Assembly (NCBI GenBank): GCA_964636985.1
Contig: CAZWSX010000030.1
Location: 1-64,000, forward strand
DNA from: CAZWSX01 sp964636985
GTDB lineage: Bacteria; Planctomycetota; Planctomycetia; Pirellulales; Pirellulaceae
Reading direction: 5' to 3'
Length of the DNA: 64,000 nucleotides
In this document: positions 18,575-27,659 of the stretch, in pieces
Layout: the number at the start of each line of letters is the position of its first letter
Numbering within the stretch: position 1 is the stretch's first letter
Made by a program: the position numbers and the translations under genes
Notes under the pieces: model-generated
The model's database searches: none
What the model saw: only the letters and a program-made list of their open reading frames with translations
What the model was told of the DNA's origin: nothing

Positions 18575-19309
18575 ATGAGTACTCTAAGCCGAAAACAACG
18601 TGAAATCGCCGAACGGGAACAGATGTTCCTCGATGTCGCGCGGGGACTGTTGCTCGAACAGGGGTATGCCGCCTTCACCATGGACCACCTCGCGGAGAAG
18701 ACCGAGTTCTCCAAAGGAGTCATTTACCAGCACTTCAAATCGAAAGAGGACATCATCACGGCCCTGGCCGGCCAGAGCATGGAGCGGCGGATTGCCTGGT
18801 TCCGGCGAGCGGTTGCCTTCGACGGCCGCCCCCGCGAAAAGATGATGGCGATTGGCGTTGCCGAAGAGCTATTCGTTCGCGGCCACGCCCATCACTTCCA
18901 TCTCGAACAGATCATCAAGATGGCCTCGCTCAGCGAACGCGCATCCGACGAACGTTCCGAAAAACTTCTGGATTATGAAAAGGCATGCTTTGGCACGGTG
19001 ATCAGCGCCGTTCAGTTGGGGCTCCAGTCCGGCGACCTGGTCCTCGATCCGCCTGAGAAAGCAGCCAACCTCGTCCTGGGCCTGTGGGCGATGAATTTTG
19101 GCAGCTATCTGCTGTTGCAGACCAGCGGCGCGCTTTTACAGGGGCACGGAGTGTCGAACCCTCATGAGACGGTTCGATCGAACTGCCATGCGATGCTCGA
19201 TGGATATCGCTGGAAGCCGCTGTTCAGCGAATGGGATTACGCGAAGACCTACCAGCGGATTCTGACCGAAGTCTTTCCCGAGGAAGCTAAAACGGCGGGA
19301 CTCGCTTGA
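18575..19309 (+). CDS. TetR/AcrR-family transcriptional regulator
   Basis: ATG 18575 (MSTLSRKQREIAER) gives 244 residues. The N-terminal helix-turn-helix is typical: AARGLLLEQGYAAF-like start, then MDHLAEKTEFSKGVIYQHFKSKED at about residues 37-60. The C-terminal ligand domain is unremarkable. It is immediately followed by a permease, an ATPase and a membrane-fusion protein on the same strand, so it most likely represses that cassette in response to a compound to be exported. The near-palindrome at 18544-18567 overlaps its leader. Confidence 0.9.
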   Translation: MSTLSRKQREIAEREQMFLDVARGLLLEQGYAAFTMDHLAEKTEFSKGVIYQHFKSKEDIITALAGQSMERRIAWFRRAVAFDGRPREKMMAIGVAEELFVRGHAHHFHLEQIIKMASLSERASDERSEKLLDYEKACFGTVISAVQLGLQSGDLVLDPPEKAANLVLGLWAMNFGSYLLLQTSGALLQGHGVSNPHETVRSNCHAMLDGYRWKPLFSEWDYAKTYQRILTEVFPEEAKTAGLA

Positions 19310-19329
19310 TTTCACCGATACAAATTTTT

Positions 19330-19348
19330 TTGACCCAAATGTGACGAA
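19330..19348 (+). promoter_or_regulatory. Second TTGAC-N5-TGTGACGAA site upstream of the permease gene
   Basis: TGTGACGAA at 19340-19348 is identical to the left arm of the tetR-side site (18548-18556) and is likewise preceded by TTGAC. Shared sites fit a regulator acting on both transcription units. Confidence 0.35.
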
Positions 19349-19404
19349 GCGCCGGTTTTCGACATCTTGAAGAATCAACGCCGTCGAAATCCCAGGACCA
19401 AATC

Positions 19405-20544
19405 ATGAACTGGCTCGCTCTCAAAATGCTCACCGGCGACCGGGCCAAGTATTTGAGCCTGATCTTCAGCGTCATGTTTGCCACCCTTTTGATGACGCAG
19501 CAGATCTCCATCTTCATGGGAATCGTCCGCCGCTCCGCCAGCCAGGTCGACGACGTTCGCGACGCCGACGTCTGGGTGATGGACCTCAAGACCCGCCAGA
19601 TCGACGAGGCGCCCAACCTGTTGCCGCCCGACTTGCAGCGTGTCCGCGGCGTGGAAGGAGTCGAGTGGGCGGTCAACTTTCACAAGGGCCAGGCACAAGC
19701 ACGACTGGAAAACGGCGCCTTTCGAACCGTGACGCTCGTGGCGGTCGATGATGCGTCGATGGTCGGTGCGCCACGCGACATGATCATCGGCGACTACGAA
19801 TCGCTCCGCCAACCGGATGCGATGATCGTCGACAAAGCCGGCTTCGAGTACATGTGGCCCGGGCAACCCATGACGATCGGCCGCGTCTTTCAAATCAACG
19901 ATAGCCGCGTGGTGCTGGTCGGCGTGTGCAAGGCCTCGCCGCCGTTCGTCACGCTGCCGGTGATCTATTGCCGGATGTCGAACGCCGAACGATTCGCCGT
20001 GGGTTCGCGGCATCTGCCGAATTTTGTTTTGGCCAAGGTCAAATCAGGGCAAAACCCGGACGTGGTGTGCGAGCGGATTCGCGAGCGAACGGGGCTCGCC
20101 GCCTACACTAAGACGCAATTCTTCTGGAAGACGATCAACTACATGCTCAGTTCGACGGGCATTCCCGTGAACTTCGGCATCACGATCGCGCTAGGGTTCA
20201 TTGTCGGCGTCGCCGTGACGGGGCAGACCTTTTATCTCTTCACGCTCGAGAACCTCAAACAGTTCGGCTCGCTCAAAGCGATGGGCGTCACCAACTGGCG
20301 CCTGATGCAAATGATTCTGCTGCAAGCGACATCCGTCGGAGCGATGGGCTATTCACTCGGCATCGGCGCGACGGCGCTGTTTTTCACCTATACCAACGGC
20401 ATCACGCACCTGGCAGGACTCAACATGACGTGGTTCGCCGCGTCGTTTGTCGGGATCGCCGTGATGTTGATCATCGTCGTCGTGAGCTTGTTCAGCTTGC
20501 GGAAGGTCTTGGTGCTGGAACCGGCAGTCGTATTCCGTGGCTAG
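19405..20544 (+). CDS. ABC transporter permease (MacB/FtsX-like, DevC type)
   Basis: The 379-residue protein has one N-terminal membrane span (about 15-37), a large extracytoplasmic domain (about 45-240) and three C-terminal spans, the topology of the MacB/DevC branch. Motifs include RADVWVMD-like DADVWVMDLKT and GSLKAMGVTNW, where the latter forms the coupling region. It sits 95 bp after the regulator and 33 bp before its ATPase. Members pump small molecules or lipids through a tripartite system with an outer-membrane TolC partner, which is not in the window. Confidence 0.88.
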   Translation: MNWLALKMLTGDRAKYLSLIFSVMFATLLMTQQISIFMGIVRRSASQVDDVRDADVWVMDLKTRQIDEAPNLLPPDLQRVRGVEGVEWAVNFHKGQAQARLENGAFRTVTLVAVDDASMVGAPRDMIIGDYESLRQPDAMIVDKAGFEYMWPGQPMTIGRVFQINDSRVVLVGVCKASPPFVTLPVIYCRMSNAERFAVGSRHLPNFVLAKVKSGQNPDVVCERIRERTGLAAYTKTQFFWKTINYMLSSTGIPVNFGITIALGFIVGVAVTGQTFYLFTLENLKQFGSLKAMGVTNWRLMQMILLQATSVGAMGYSLGIGATALFFTYTNGITHLAGLNMTWFAASFVGIAVMLIIVVVSLFSLRKVLVLEPAVVFRG

Positions 20545-20577
20545 CACTGATTCCGTGGTTAGGCCGAAGGTGACATC

Positions 20578-21354
20578 ATGACGTGGACCATCAACCCTTT
20601 CGCCGCTCCCGAATTCATGGCCGACATGCCAGACGGCGTCGCCGTTTCGTGCCGCGGGGTGAGCAAGTTCTTCAACGCGGGCGAGACGCGGACCGTTGCA
20701 CTCAAGGACATTGATCTCGACGTCGCCGCCGGTGTGATGACGTTGCTGGTTGGCCCGTCGGGCTGCGGAAAAACAACTCTGATTTCGATCATCGCCGGGC
20801 TGCTCAACCCAAGCGAAGGGGAAATCACCGTTTTGGGCCGGCCCCTCCACCAAATCTCGGCAACGCGATTGGTCCAGTTTCGCAAAGACAACATCGGCTT
20901 CGTGTTTCAGCAGTACAACCTCCTGCCGTCACTCACCGCGGCAGAAAACGCCGCTGTCCCTCTGATCATCCAAGGCAAGTCGCGCCGGCAAGCGATCGAG
21001 AAGGCCGAGGCCATGCTCGACGCCGTGGGACTCGGCAATCGAACGAAATCGCTCCCTTCGCAACTCTCGGGCGGGCAGCAGCAACGCGTGGCAATCGCCC
21101 GCGCTTTGGTCCATGAACCGAGATTGCTGGTGTGCGACGAACCCACGGCCGCACTCGACGCTAAGAGTGGACAGACGGTGATGGAGCTATTGCGGAACGT
21201 TGCGATCCAGCCCGATCGAGCGGTGATCGTCGTGACGCACGACAACCGCGTATTCAACTTCGGCGATCAGATCGTCCACATGTCGGACGGGCACGTAGAA
21301 AAGATCGAAGACATGCGGGGCCAACCCAGGCTAGTCTATTCGGGAGAGCACTAA
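20578..21354 (+). CDS. ABC transporter ATPase (LolD/MacB/DevA type)
   Basis: The 258 residues hold Walker A GPSGCGKTT (about 59-67), a Q-loop FVFQQYNLLPSL, signature LSGGQQQRVAIARAL and Walker B LLVCDEPTAALDA, plus the switch His in VVTHDNR. The N-terminus carries a short extra segment before VSCRGVSKFF. It provides energy for the adjacent permease. Confidence 0.93.
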   Translation: MTWTINPFAAPEFMADMPDGVAVSCRGVSKFFNAGETRTVALKDIDLDVAAGVMTLLVGPSGCGKTTLISIIAGLLNPSEGEITVLGRPLHQISATRLVQFRKDNIGFVFQQYNLLPSLTAAENAAVPLIIQGKSRRQAIEKAEAMLDAVGLGNRTKSLPSQLSGGQQQRVAIARALVHEPRLLVCDEPTAALDAKSGQTVMELLRNVAIQPDRAVIVVTHDNRVFNFGDQIVHMSDGHVEKIEDMRGQPRLVYSGEH

Positions 21355-21355
21355 G

Positions 21356-22441
21356 ATGAGAAAGTTTCTTCGTAATGCCGCGGTGCCCGCCATTGCTTGC
21401 GCGATGCTGGCGTTCGCTCTGTATCACCTGCTCTTCGCGGTGGAACATCGGCCTGACCTCGAGCCCCCTTCCCTGCCGCCGGTTGCGACAAGCGTAGCGG
21501 TCCTCGGAGCAGTGGGCCTCGTCGAGCCCGAGTCCGAGAACATCTCGATTGGCTCAGCGCAATCGGGCATTGTCCTGGATGTGTACGTCTCCTCCGAGAA
21601 AGCGGGGACGCGGGTTTCCAAAGGAGATCCTCTGTTCCGCGTCGACGATCGGCAACTCCAGGCGCAGTTGGTCATCAACAAGGCCAATCTCAGTTCGGCG
21701 CAGGCCCAACTGACGCGATTGGTCAATCAGCCCCGCAAAGAAGATGTCGAACCGCTGGCGGCGAAAGTGAAAGTCGCCGAGGCAGTGACCAAGCAATGGG
21801 ACGACAAAGTCCAACGCACGCTGCAACTGCACTCCAATGCGCTGGCCAAAGAAGACGTGGCCCAGCGGAAACTATCGCTCGAAGTGGCCAATGCCGAGTT
21901 GGCTCAAGCAAAGGAAGAACTCAATCGCGTGAAAGCCGGAGCATGGGAGCAAGATCTCGATGTCGCAAAGGCAGCGGTCACCGTAGCGCAAGCGAACGTC
22001 GACTACATCGAAACGGAAATCGAACGTTGCCTGGTCCGCGCTCCGATCGATGGTCATGTCTTGCAAGTGAACGTTCGTCCGGGCGAGTACGTGAACGGTT
22101 CCATGGGCAAGACGCTCGTGGTTCTCGGCAAGCTCGATCGACTCCACGTCCGCGTCGATATCGACGAGCAGGAGATCCCGCGATTTCACGCCGGCGCAAA
22201 AGGAAAAGGGAGCACGCGTGGCAACGCCAGAGTCGCTTTTCCGCTGGATTTCGTGCGGGTCGAGCCGTATGTCGTGCCCAAGAAGATGCTGTCGGGAGCG
22301 GCAGCCGAACGAGTCGACACGCGCGTGCTGCAAGTGATCTACGCGGTCCGCAATGACGCGTCAGACGAAGATCCGCTCTACGTGGGCCAACAACTCGATG
22401 TCTACTTGGAGCTACAAGCGGGGGCTAAAGACTGGCCCTAG
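21356..22441 (+). CDS. Membrane-fusion (HlyD/DevB-like) protein
   Basis: ATG 21356 is one base after the ATPase stop, so translation is coupled. The 361-residue protein has an N-terminal anchor (about 8-28), a lipoyl-type half near SGIVLDVYV, a long coiled-coil hairpin (about 105-220), the second half-motif with CLVRAPIDGHVLQV, and a beta-barrel C-terminal region. It links the permease to an outer-membrane channel. Two hairpins immediately follow the stop. Confidence 0.9.
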   Translation: MRKFLRNAAVPAIACAMLAFALYHLLFAVEHRPDLEPPSLPPVATSVAVLGAVGLVEPESENISIGSAQSGIVLDVYVSSEKAGTRVSKGDPLFRVDDRQLQAQLVINKANLSSAQAQLTRLVNQPRKEDVEPLAAKVKVAEAVTKQWDDKVQRTLQLHSNALAKEDVAQRKLSLEVANAELAQAKEELNRVKAGAWEQDLDVAKAAVTVAQANVDYIETEIERCLVRAPIDGHVLQVNVRPGEYVNGSMGKTLVVLGKLDRLHVRVDIDEQEIPRFHAGAKGKGSTRGNARVAFPLDFVRVEPYVVPKKMLSGAAAERVDTRVLQVIYAVRNDASDEDPLYVGQQLDVYLELQAGAKDWP

Positions 22442-22461
22442 CCGCGTTCGCCAGAACGCGG
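22442..22461 (+). terminator. Hairpin directly after the membrane-fusion gene
   Basis: CCGCGTTC-GCCA-GAACGCGG (22442-22461) is a perfect 8-bp stem with a 4-nt loop starting right after the stop. No T-tract follows, so termination efficiency is uncertain. Confidence 0.5.
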
Positions 22462-22522
22462 AAAGAACGGTCACCACTTCCAAACGGCCATCACGTACAA
22501 GCAGCAAACGCGTGCAGGTCCA

Positions 22523-22543
22523 CCGCACTCTTGGCGAGTGCGG
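22523..22543. terminator. Hairpin downstream of the 45-residue gene
   Basis: CCGCACTC-TTGGC-GAGTGCGG (22523-22543) is a perfect 8-bp stem ending 3 bp from the minus-strand stop at 22547. With the 22442-22461 hairpin it fits a convergent terminator pair. Confidence 0.5.
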
Positions 22544-22546
22544 CTA

Positions 22547-22684
22547 CTAGCTCTTCTTGCGAGCTTTGCGGCCGAAGGGGTTGATCACCGGCAGTGCGCC
22601 CAAGAGTACACAAAGAAAGACCAAGGCCCAGCCGATCATGTCTTTCACGATGCCGGTTTGGGCGAACACGATTTCGGGTAGCAT
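22547..22684 (-). CDS. Small single-span membrane protein (45 residues)
   Basis: A complete small reading frame runs from ATG 22684 to TAG at 22547. It has an acidic/neutral N-terminus (MLPEIVFAQTGIVKDMIG), one membrane span (WALVFLCVLLGALPVI) and a basic C-terminal tail (RKARKKS), the positive end placing the tail in the cytoplasm. It stands alone with hairpins on its 3' side. Function is unknown; coding status is inferred from composition and topology. Confidence 0.55.
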   Translation of the reverse strand: MLPEIVFAQTGIVKDMIGWALVFLCVLLGALPVINPFGRKARKKS

Positions 22685-22773
22685 TGCCGCTTCAGCCTAA
22701 AGGTGACAAACGCGTCTGGGACGAACTCCAGTCTAATCGAAGTTCGTCCTTTGGCCATCGGTCGCGGTCGTGA

Positions 22774-23109
22774 TTAGCAGCTCACATCGGCGTCGAAAAC
22801 GCGGACTTTTGCCCAATTCGGCTTCTGCTCTTCGATGAATTTCAGGTGCCGCTCGGCCGTTTGATAGGCATCGTGCGACGCGCGGCTGTCGAAAATCACT
22901 TGTAGTGCCACGTCGAAATCCTGGTCATTCACCGGTCGCGTCAGGTCGGGTGTCCGCGTTCCCACTGCGAAAGCCAGCGTCCCGGAGTGTCCCGAGAGAT
23001 ACTTGTGGGAAGCATCGATCAAGGCTTGCACCGCGGCCGGCGACTTGTCCTTCAGCGTGAAATAGACCATGTGCCCCAAAAGCTTTGCGGTGCTGCGGTA
23101 CGCGCTCAT
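22774..23109 (-). CDS. Dabb (stress-responsive A/B barrel) domain protein
   Basis: ATG 23109 gives 111 residues beginning MSAYRSTAKLLGH, with the Dabb pattern HMVYFTLKDKS, GTRTPDL and FDVALQVIFDSRASHDAYQTAERH. Such small ferredoxin-like dimers include stress proteins and polyketide cyclases; a specific activity cannot be named. The frame continues to 23250 but without protein-like character. Confidence 0.85.
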   Translation of the reverse strand: MSAYRSTAKLLGHMVYFTLKDKSPAAVQALIDASHKYLSGHSGTLAFAVGTRTPDLTRPVNDQDFDVALQVIFDSRASHDAYQTAERHLKFIEEQKPNWAKVRVFDADVSC

Positions 23110-23297
23110 CGTTTTAATCTCGTGAAGTGGATGCTTTGAGTGCCGTTTGATACGCCCTATGGGAATCGCAAACGCTCGATGTTGCAAGGGGCGAACGTTA
23201 CCCGCCGGGAGACTCTTTTCGAAGTTGTAAGTGCTTGCTTGGATGTGCAATAATGCGGGCGTCTTTTCGGCAGGACGTTCTTTGATCGGGCACTTCT

Positions 23298-25415
23298 ATG
23301 ACCGAACCCTCTCGCACTGCATCGTCGAGTTATGGGCGGTGGTACTGGGTCGCGCTAACCGCGACCACCATCGCGCTCGTCGCAGGCGCCGGATGGAGCG
23401 GGCAAAAGTTTCACAGGCACAACCGCTTTCCGATTGTTACGGGGCAGTCGGGCTCGACCATTGTCTATAACCACATAGGCGACAACGCGAAGATCTCAAC
23501 ATGGGATTGGACAACAAACGTTCGCCGCGAATTCAGTTCGATCGCTCCACACGGCCAATGGGGCTATCTCGCTCGGGACGGTTCTAGGGTTGCGATCCTC
23601 GCCGATAATAAGCAGTCGATGGTCATCTGCGACCTCAAGCCTCCCCATGCCAAGCGGGTGATTTCGTTACCTCGACTCAATGGGCCTCAGCACAAAGGCC
23701 CCCATCTCTTTGGCGATGCGATCGGTTTGGTCGCGAAGGGGCGATATTTCGTTTTTGGCATCAGTGAAAGAGATCTTTCGACCAACACTTTTGCTTACCA
23801 GACGTACATCCGGGTTGTGGATACCCAGACCGGTTTACTCGCCGATGAATATGTTTCACCCGTGACCAATACCTACCAAGATTTCCAACTCTCCCAACTT
23901 GGCGAAACGTTCGATGCGATCACCCACGGCACGACGCCCGACTCATACGAAGGGACGACTGTGCGATGGCAAGTCTCCGATGAGGGCAAATTATCTCAGG
24001 TTGAGGAGATCGAAACGGAATCTTACGGAATGCGGGACCGCGTCCTCCAAGACGACGGCACGCTTCGCCTTCTGAACTCCGACGAACGCGATTCCGTGGA
24101 GCCATCGCGTGTTTATCTTTCGGAACGCATGTTCACGACACCTCGAAGCACAATTTGGCTGCTATGTAAGGAAATCAGCTGTGGAGGCCGCGGGGAATGG
24201 ACTGGCCCGCGGGCTTTGATGGACGAGGCTACAGGGCGGATGACGCCACTCGACTCCGTCGTCGTGTTCAGCGAATTCTTCGGAAAGCAAGCTCCCAAGC
24301 GAACGGTGGGAATCCCCGATCAAAACGCCTTGCTCATCATCGACCGCTACGGCGACGTGCAAATATTCGACGCAGCGACGGGCAAAACGTTGGCGGTCGA
24401 CGCCCCGTCTCGCGCACTACGGATGAGATTTGGTGGACTGGCGATATGCCTGGCACTGGCTGCGGCCGCTTGGTTGGTGGCTGCCGAGCGGACACAAAGC
24501 CTCGATTGGTTCGTATTTGCTCTCACCATCGCCGCCGTGTCGGCACAAGTCAGTTTGATTACCAGCGCGTTCGCCTTCCCCTATCCCGGCTATTTCTTCG
24601 CCAATTTTCATCCCTGGCAAGTCGTTGCAGGAATGACGGCAGCAGGATCGGCCGTCAGTTGCCTGATTGCCGTTGCTTGGTATTGGGCCTGGGGAAGTGG
24701 CTGGCAGGCGATTCGCTGGTGCAAAGGTGCCGCTGCCTGGTTTCTCATTCTGACGCCCGCCGCGTTTGTGATCACCCGGTGGTCCGACGTCTTTCCGCAG
24801 CACCTGGAGATCGTAAGAACTATCGGCTTCTACATGGTGATCATTACTTACGGAATGATCGCGGCCGGAGCACTCGCCGTAGTCTTGGCCGCTCCACGAG
24901 TCTTAGGATTTCGATATGGCCCACAGTCTGAATCAACATCAGCAACGATGCGCTATCAGGTTGGCGACCTCGTGGTCACAATTTCGGGCGTCGCTATCCT
25001 CTTGGCGCTGGTGCAGTTTCGCGTCCTCGAAGTGAATGGTCCAGAAAACAAATGGGTCTTTTTCGGATCGCGCTGGTCGCTCGTGGCAGCGGTGACCATA
25101 GTTGCACTGGTGGCCGCAAGTATTTGCACCGTGGCGCTGGCAACTCGATGGCCACGAGTAGGAACGCTCGCTGCAACGCTGATTGTCATCGCGGCGATCG
25201 CGCCTGTTGTCAACAACCACGAATTCGACCTGTTGCAGGCAAGGATGGGGTGGAGATTCAACGACGACACGCCCTACTGGGGCAATGGCGCATTTTTGTT
25301 TGCCGCGTGGATCACAAGCGTCCTTCCACTCTGGCTGCTCCACCGCAAAGGCTGGCGCTGGGCACGGTGCTTGCAGCCTCAGTCAGATCACGCAGCAGCA
25401 CCGGCGGCGGCGTAG
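23298..25415 (+). CDS. Membrane protein with an extracytoplasmic propeller-like domain and polytopic C-terminus
   Basis: The 705-residue protein has a membrane span at about residues 17-35, then about 330 residues with repeated hydrophilic strand patterns and Asp-rich turns resembling a beta-propeller (for example HIGDNAKISTWDW and LIIDRYGDVQIFDAATGK). From about residue 375 there are roughly eight membrane spans. The family was not recognised. The layout suggests an envelope protein with a large exposed sensor-like region. It is flanked by convergent DUF1501 and divergent Dabb genes. Confidence 0.7.
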   Translation: MTEPSRTASSSYGRWYWVALTATTIALVAGAGWSGQKFHRHNRFPIVTGQSGSTIVYNHIGDNAKISTWDWTTNVRREFSSIAPHGQWGYLARDGSRVAILADNKQSMVICDLKPPHAKRVISLPRLNGPQHKGPHLFGDAIGLVAKGRYFVFGISERDLSTNTFAYQTYIRVVDTQTGLLADEYVSPVTNTYQDFQLSQLGETFDAITHGTTPDSYEGTTVRWQVSDEGKLSQVEEIETESYGMRDRVLQDDGTLRLLNSDERDSVEPSRVYLSERMFTTPRSTIWLLCKEISCGGRGEWTGPRALMDEATGRMTPLDSVVVFSEFFGKQAPKRTVGIPDQNALLIIDRYGDVQIFDAATGKTLAVDAPSRALRMRFGGLAICLALAAAAWLVAAERTQSLDWFVFALTIAAVSAQVSLITSAFAFPYPGYFFANFHPWQVVAGMTAAGSAVSCLIAVAWYWAWGSGWQAIRWCKGAAAWFLILTPAAFVITRWSDVFPQHLEIVRTIGFYMVIITYGMIAAGALAVVLAAPRVLGFRYGPQSESTSATMRYQVGDLVVTISGVAILLALVQFRVLEVNGPENKWVFFGSRWSLVAAVTIVALVAASICTVALATRWPRVGTLAATLIVIAAIAPVVNNHEFDLLQARMGWRFNDDTPYWGNGAFLFAAWITSVLPLWLLHRKGWRWARCLQPQSDHAAAPAAA

Positions 25416-25428
25416 CCTACCTCGGCAA

Positions 25429-26904
25429 CTACCCCAACAATTCCGCCAGCACGCGGCCGTCGCCGCCGGCGGGGTGAGGACGGCCCATTAAGTCGACAAC
25501 CGTCCGATGCGGATCGATGCCCAGCAGATGCAACAGCGTTGCTACGACGTCTTTGGGCGAGCACGGCGCATCGACCACTTCGCCAGCGACGGCATCGGTG
25601 CGTCCGACCACTCTTCCTTGGGCAAAACCGCCGCCTGCAAACAATGCCGAGTACGCCCGCGCCCAGTGGTCTCGCCCTCCTTCGGCGACATTCTGAACCT
25701 TGGGCGTGCGGCCGTGTTCGCTGATGACTGCGATGGCCGTGTCTTGCAGCATTCCGCGATCGTGGAGGTCCGCCAGCAGCGACGAGAAGGCGGCGTCGAA
25801 GCCGGGACCCAACTCATCGCGCATCCGCGATCGCATGTGGACGTGCGTGTCCCAACCCGTGTTGACCAGTCCGTATTCATCCCAGCACACGGTCACAAAT
25901 TTGCCGCCTGCCTCCAGCACTCGCCGTGCGGCCAGGCATGATTGGCCGAACAACGTCATGCCATAGCTTTCGCGAGCGGCGGCTGGTTCGCTTTGTACGT
26001 CGAGGGCCGTTCGCAGCTTCCCGGACGTGAGAACGCGACGCGCCATCGCGCGATGCCGGGCAAACGACGACTTGCTGGTGAGAACGGGCCGCTCCAGTTG
26101 ATCCAGCAATCCCAAGCGGGCCGACCACTCGTCGCGCGCCAGCGAGTCTTGGGCAGCGACCGTCTCGAATCGATCGTTCGGCAAAATTCCTAGATAGGGA
26201 TCCGCGATAACTTTGGTCGGCACGTCGGGAGCGCCGGCGTCCCGCAAGACAGAGCGCGTGCCAGCCGCGCGGAACTCGGCCCAGACGGGGTCGTACGTCG
26301 AGCCCAGGTACCCGCCGAAGGGACCCGATTTAACCCGGCGCTTCGACCCAATCTGAAATGGCAGGCCGAAATTGCGCGGAATGTCGCCCATCGGCTCACC
26401 GTCTTGCTCCGCCAGAAAATCGACGACCGACCCGATGTACGGCCAATGGCGCGGGTCGCGCGTGACGCCCTCCAATTGCAGGTCGGTTACAGGGACGCTG
26501 GTTGTGGCGAACGCCGTTCCGTGAATGGGAAACTCGTGCGTCAACGACCGCAAGATCGCGCAGCGATCGATCCACTGGGCTGTACGAGGCAGTATCTCGC
26601 CAATCCGCACGCCGGGAAGGCTCGAAGCGATCGACCCAAACTCACCGCGAATCTCGACGGGTGCATCGGGCTTGGGATCGAACGTTTCCAGTTGGCTCGG
26701 CGATCCCCACAAGTAGATCAGCACGCAACGTTTGGCCCGACCAAAGCCATCGTTATGGGACGCAGCCCCTTGCGCGAGTTGGCCCATTGCAGGCGCCGCC
26801 AATGCTGCAAGACCCGCGCCAACGGCGCCGCGGCGAGTTGTTTGCAATCGTGAATTGCTGGACACGCGACTCGTTCCTGCGAATGGAACTTGGGCCCACG
26901 CCAT
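25429..26904 (-). CDS. DUF1501 family protein with twin-arginine-like leader
   Basis: ATG 26904 (MAWAQVPFAGTSR) gives 491 residues. A TTRRGAVGAGLAALAAP segment at about residues 23-39 is a twin-arginine-like signal. The body has the DUF1501 signature: LIYLWGSPSQLETFDPKPDAP, RGEFGSI, then TVCWDEYG and DTAIAVISEHGRTPK. DUF1501 belongs to the alkaline-phosphatase/sulfatase-like superfamily and is abundant in planctomycetes, with unknown substrate. It follows the ExbD genes by 70 bp on the same strand. Confidence 0.88.
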   Translation of the reverse strand: MAWAQVPFAGTSRVSSNSRLQTTRRGAVGAGLAALAAPAMGQLAQGAASHNDGFGRAKRCVLIYLWGSPSQLETFDPKPDAPVEIRGEFGSIASSLPGVRIGEILPRTAQWIDRCAILRSLTHEFPIHGTAFATTSVPVTDLQLEGVTRDPRHWPYIGSVVDFLAEQDGEPMGDIPRNFGLPFQIGSKRRVKSGPFGGYLGSTYDPVWAEFRAAGTRSVLRDAGAPDVPTKVIADPYLGILPNDRFETVAAQDSLARDEWSARLGLLDQLERPVLTSKSSFARHRAMARRVLTSGKLRTALDVQSEPAAARESYGMTLFGQSCLAARRVLEAGGKFVTVCWDEYGLVNTGWDTHVHMRSRMRDELGPGFDAAFSSLLADLHDRGMLQDTAIAVISEHGRTPKVQNVAEGGRDHWARAYSALFAGGGFAQGRVVGRTDAVAGEVVDAPCSPKDVVATLLHLLGIDPHRTVVDLMGRPHPAGGDGRVLAELLG

Positions 26905-26974
26905 GTTCGATACTGGCTCAGAATAGCCATCCTGCGCCGGCCAATACAAGAGAGCAGCGCAACGCCCGTCGGCG

Positions 26975-27589
26975 TTATCCCTCGTTGTCTTGAATCGTCA
27001 ATTTCACCGAGTCGGCCCCCGCCTCTTGGGCGGCATCGACGGCCGACACCAGTGCGCCGTGCCGGCAATCACCGTGCGCAATGACCGAGACGCGGGTTGG
27101 GGAGATCCCCCTTCCGGCCAGCTCAGAAAGCGCCTCCTTCAGTTTTCTGGTGAGCTCGATCGAGGAGGGGACCGGAGCATCGTCGAGGAAGGTCGAATCG
27201 TCGGCGTCGATCCGCACGACGATGTTGTCGTCGTCGGCATCCTCGGTTGTTTGCGGCTTTGGAACCGACGTACCGCGCGACCCTTGTTGTTGCTTGGGTG
27301 CCGGCATCTCGATCGATGCTTGTCGCGCGGCGATCGACGTCACCATGAAAAAGACGAGCAGAAAGAAGACGATGTCGACCATCGCCGTCATGTCGATCCA
27401 GTCGCCTCGGTCGAACTCCTTGGGAGGAGGCATCAACGCCCCGAACGCTTCCTGGGGCTTCTTCTTCCGCTTCGGCGCAGCGGGAACCTGAATCACCTCG
27501 CCGCAGTTAGGGCAGTTCAAACGATTATTCGCAAGCGAGTTCGGCGCTTTGAGAGGTTGGTCGCAGCTAGGGCACCGAAGGCGAATCAT
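26975..27589 (-). CDS. exbD: ExbD/TolR-like protein with an N-terminal zinc ribbon
   Basis: ATG 27589 (MIRLRCPSCDQPL) gives 204 residues. Residues 1-35 form a zinc-ribbon-like CPSC-X15-CPNC segment (MIRLRCPSC, LNCPNCGEV), followed by a linker. The ExbD core begins near residue 60: DMTAMVDIVFFLLVFFMVTS is the single span with the channel Asp. The periplasmic part (VVRIDADDS) resembles ExbD/TolR. ExbD works with ExbB as a proton channel coupled to outer-membrane transport. A fused zinc ribbon is uncommon. Confidence 0.85.
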   Translation of the reverse strand: MIRLRCPSCDQPLKAPNSLANNRLNCPNCGEVIQVPAAPKRKKKPQEAFGALMPPPKEFDRGDWIDMTAMVDIVFFLLVFFMVTSIAARQASIEMPAPKQQQGSRGTSVPKPQTTEDADDDNIVVRIDADDSTFLDDAPVPSSIELTRKLKEALSELAGRGISPTRVSVIAHGDCRHGALVSAVDAAQEAGADSVKLTIQDNEG

Positions 27590-27659
27590 GGGTTCCGTGG
27601 CTATCTTGTGTGACAATCCGATGTGCGGTGTGCTTGAAACATCCACTTCGCGATGCTGT

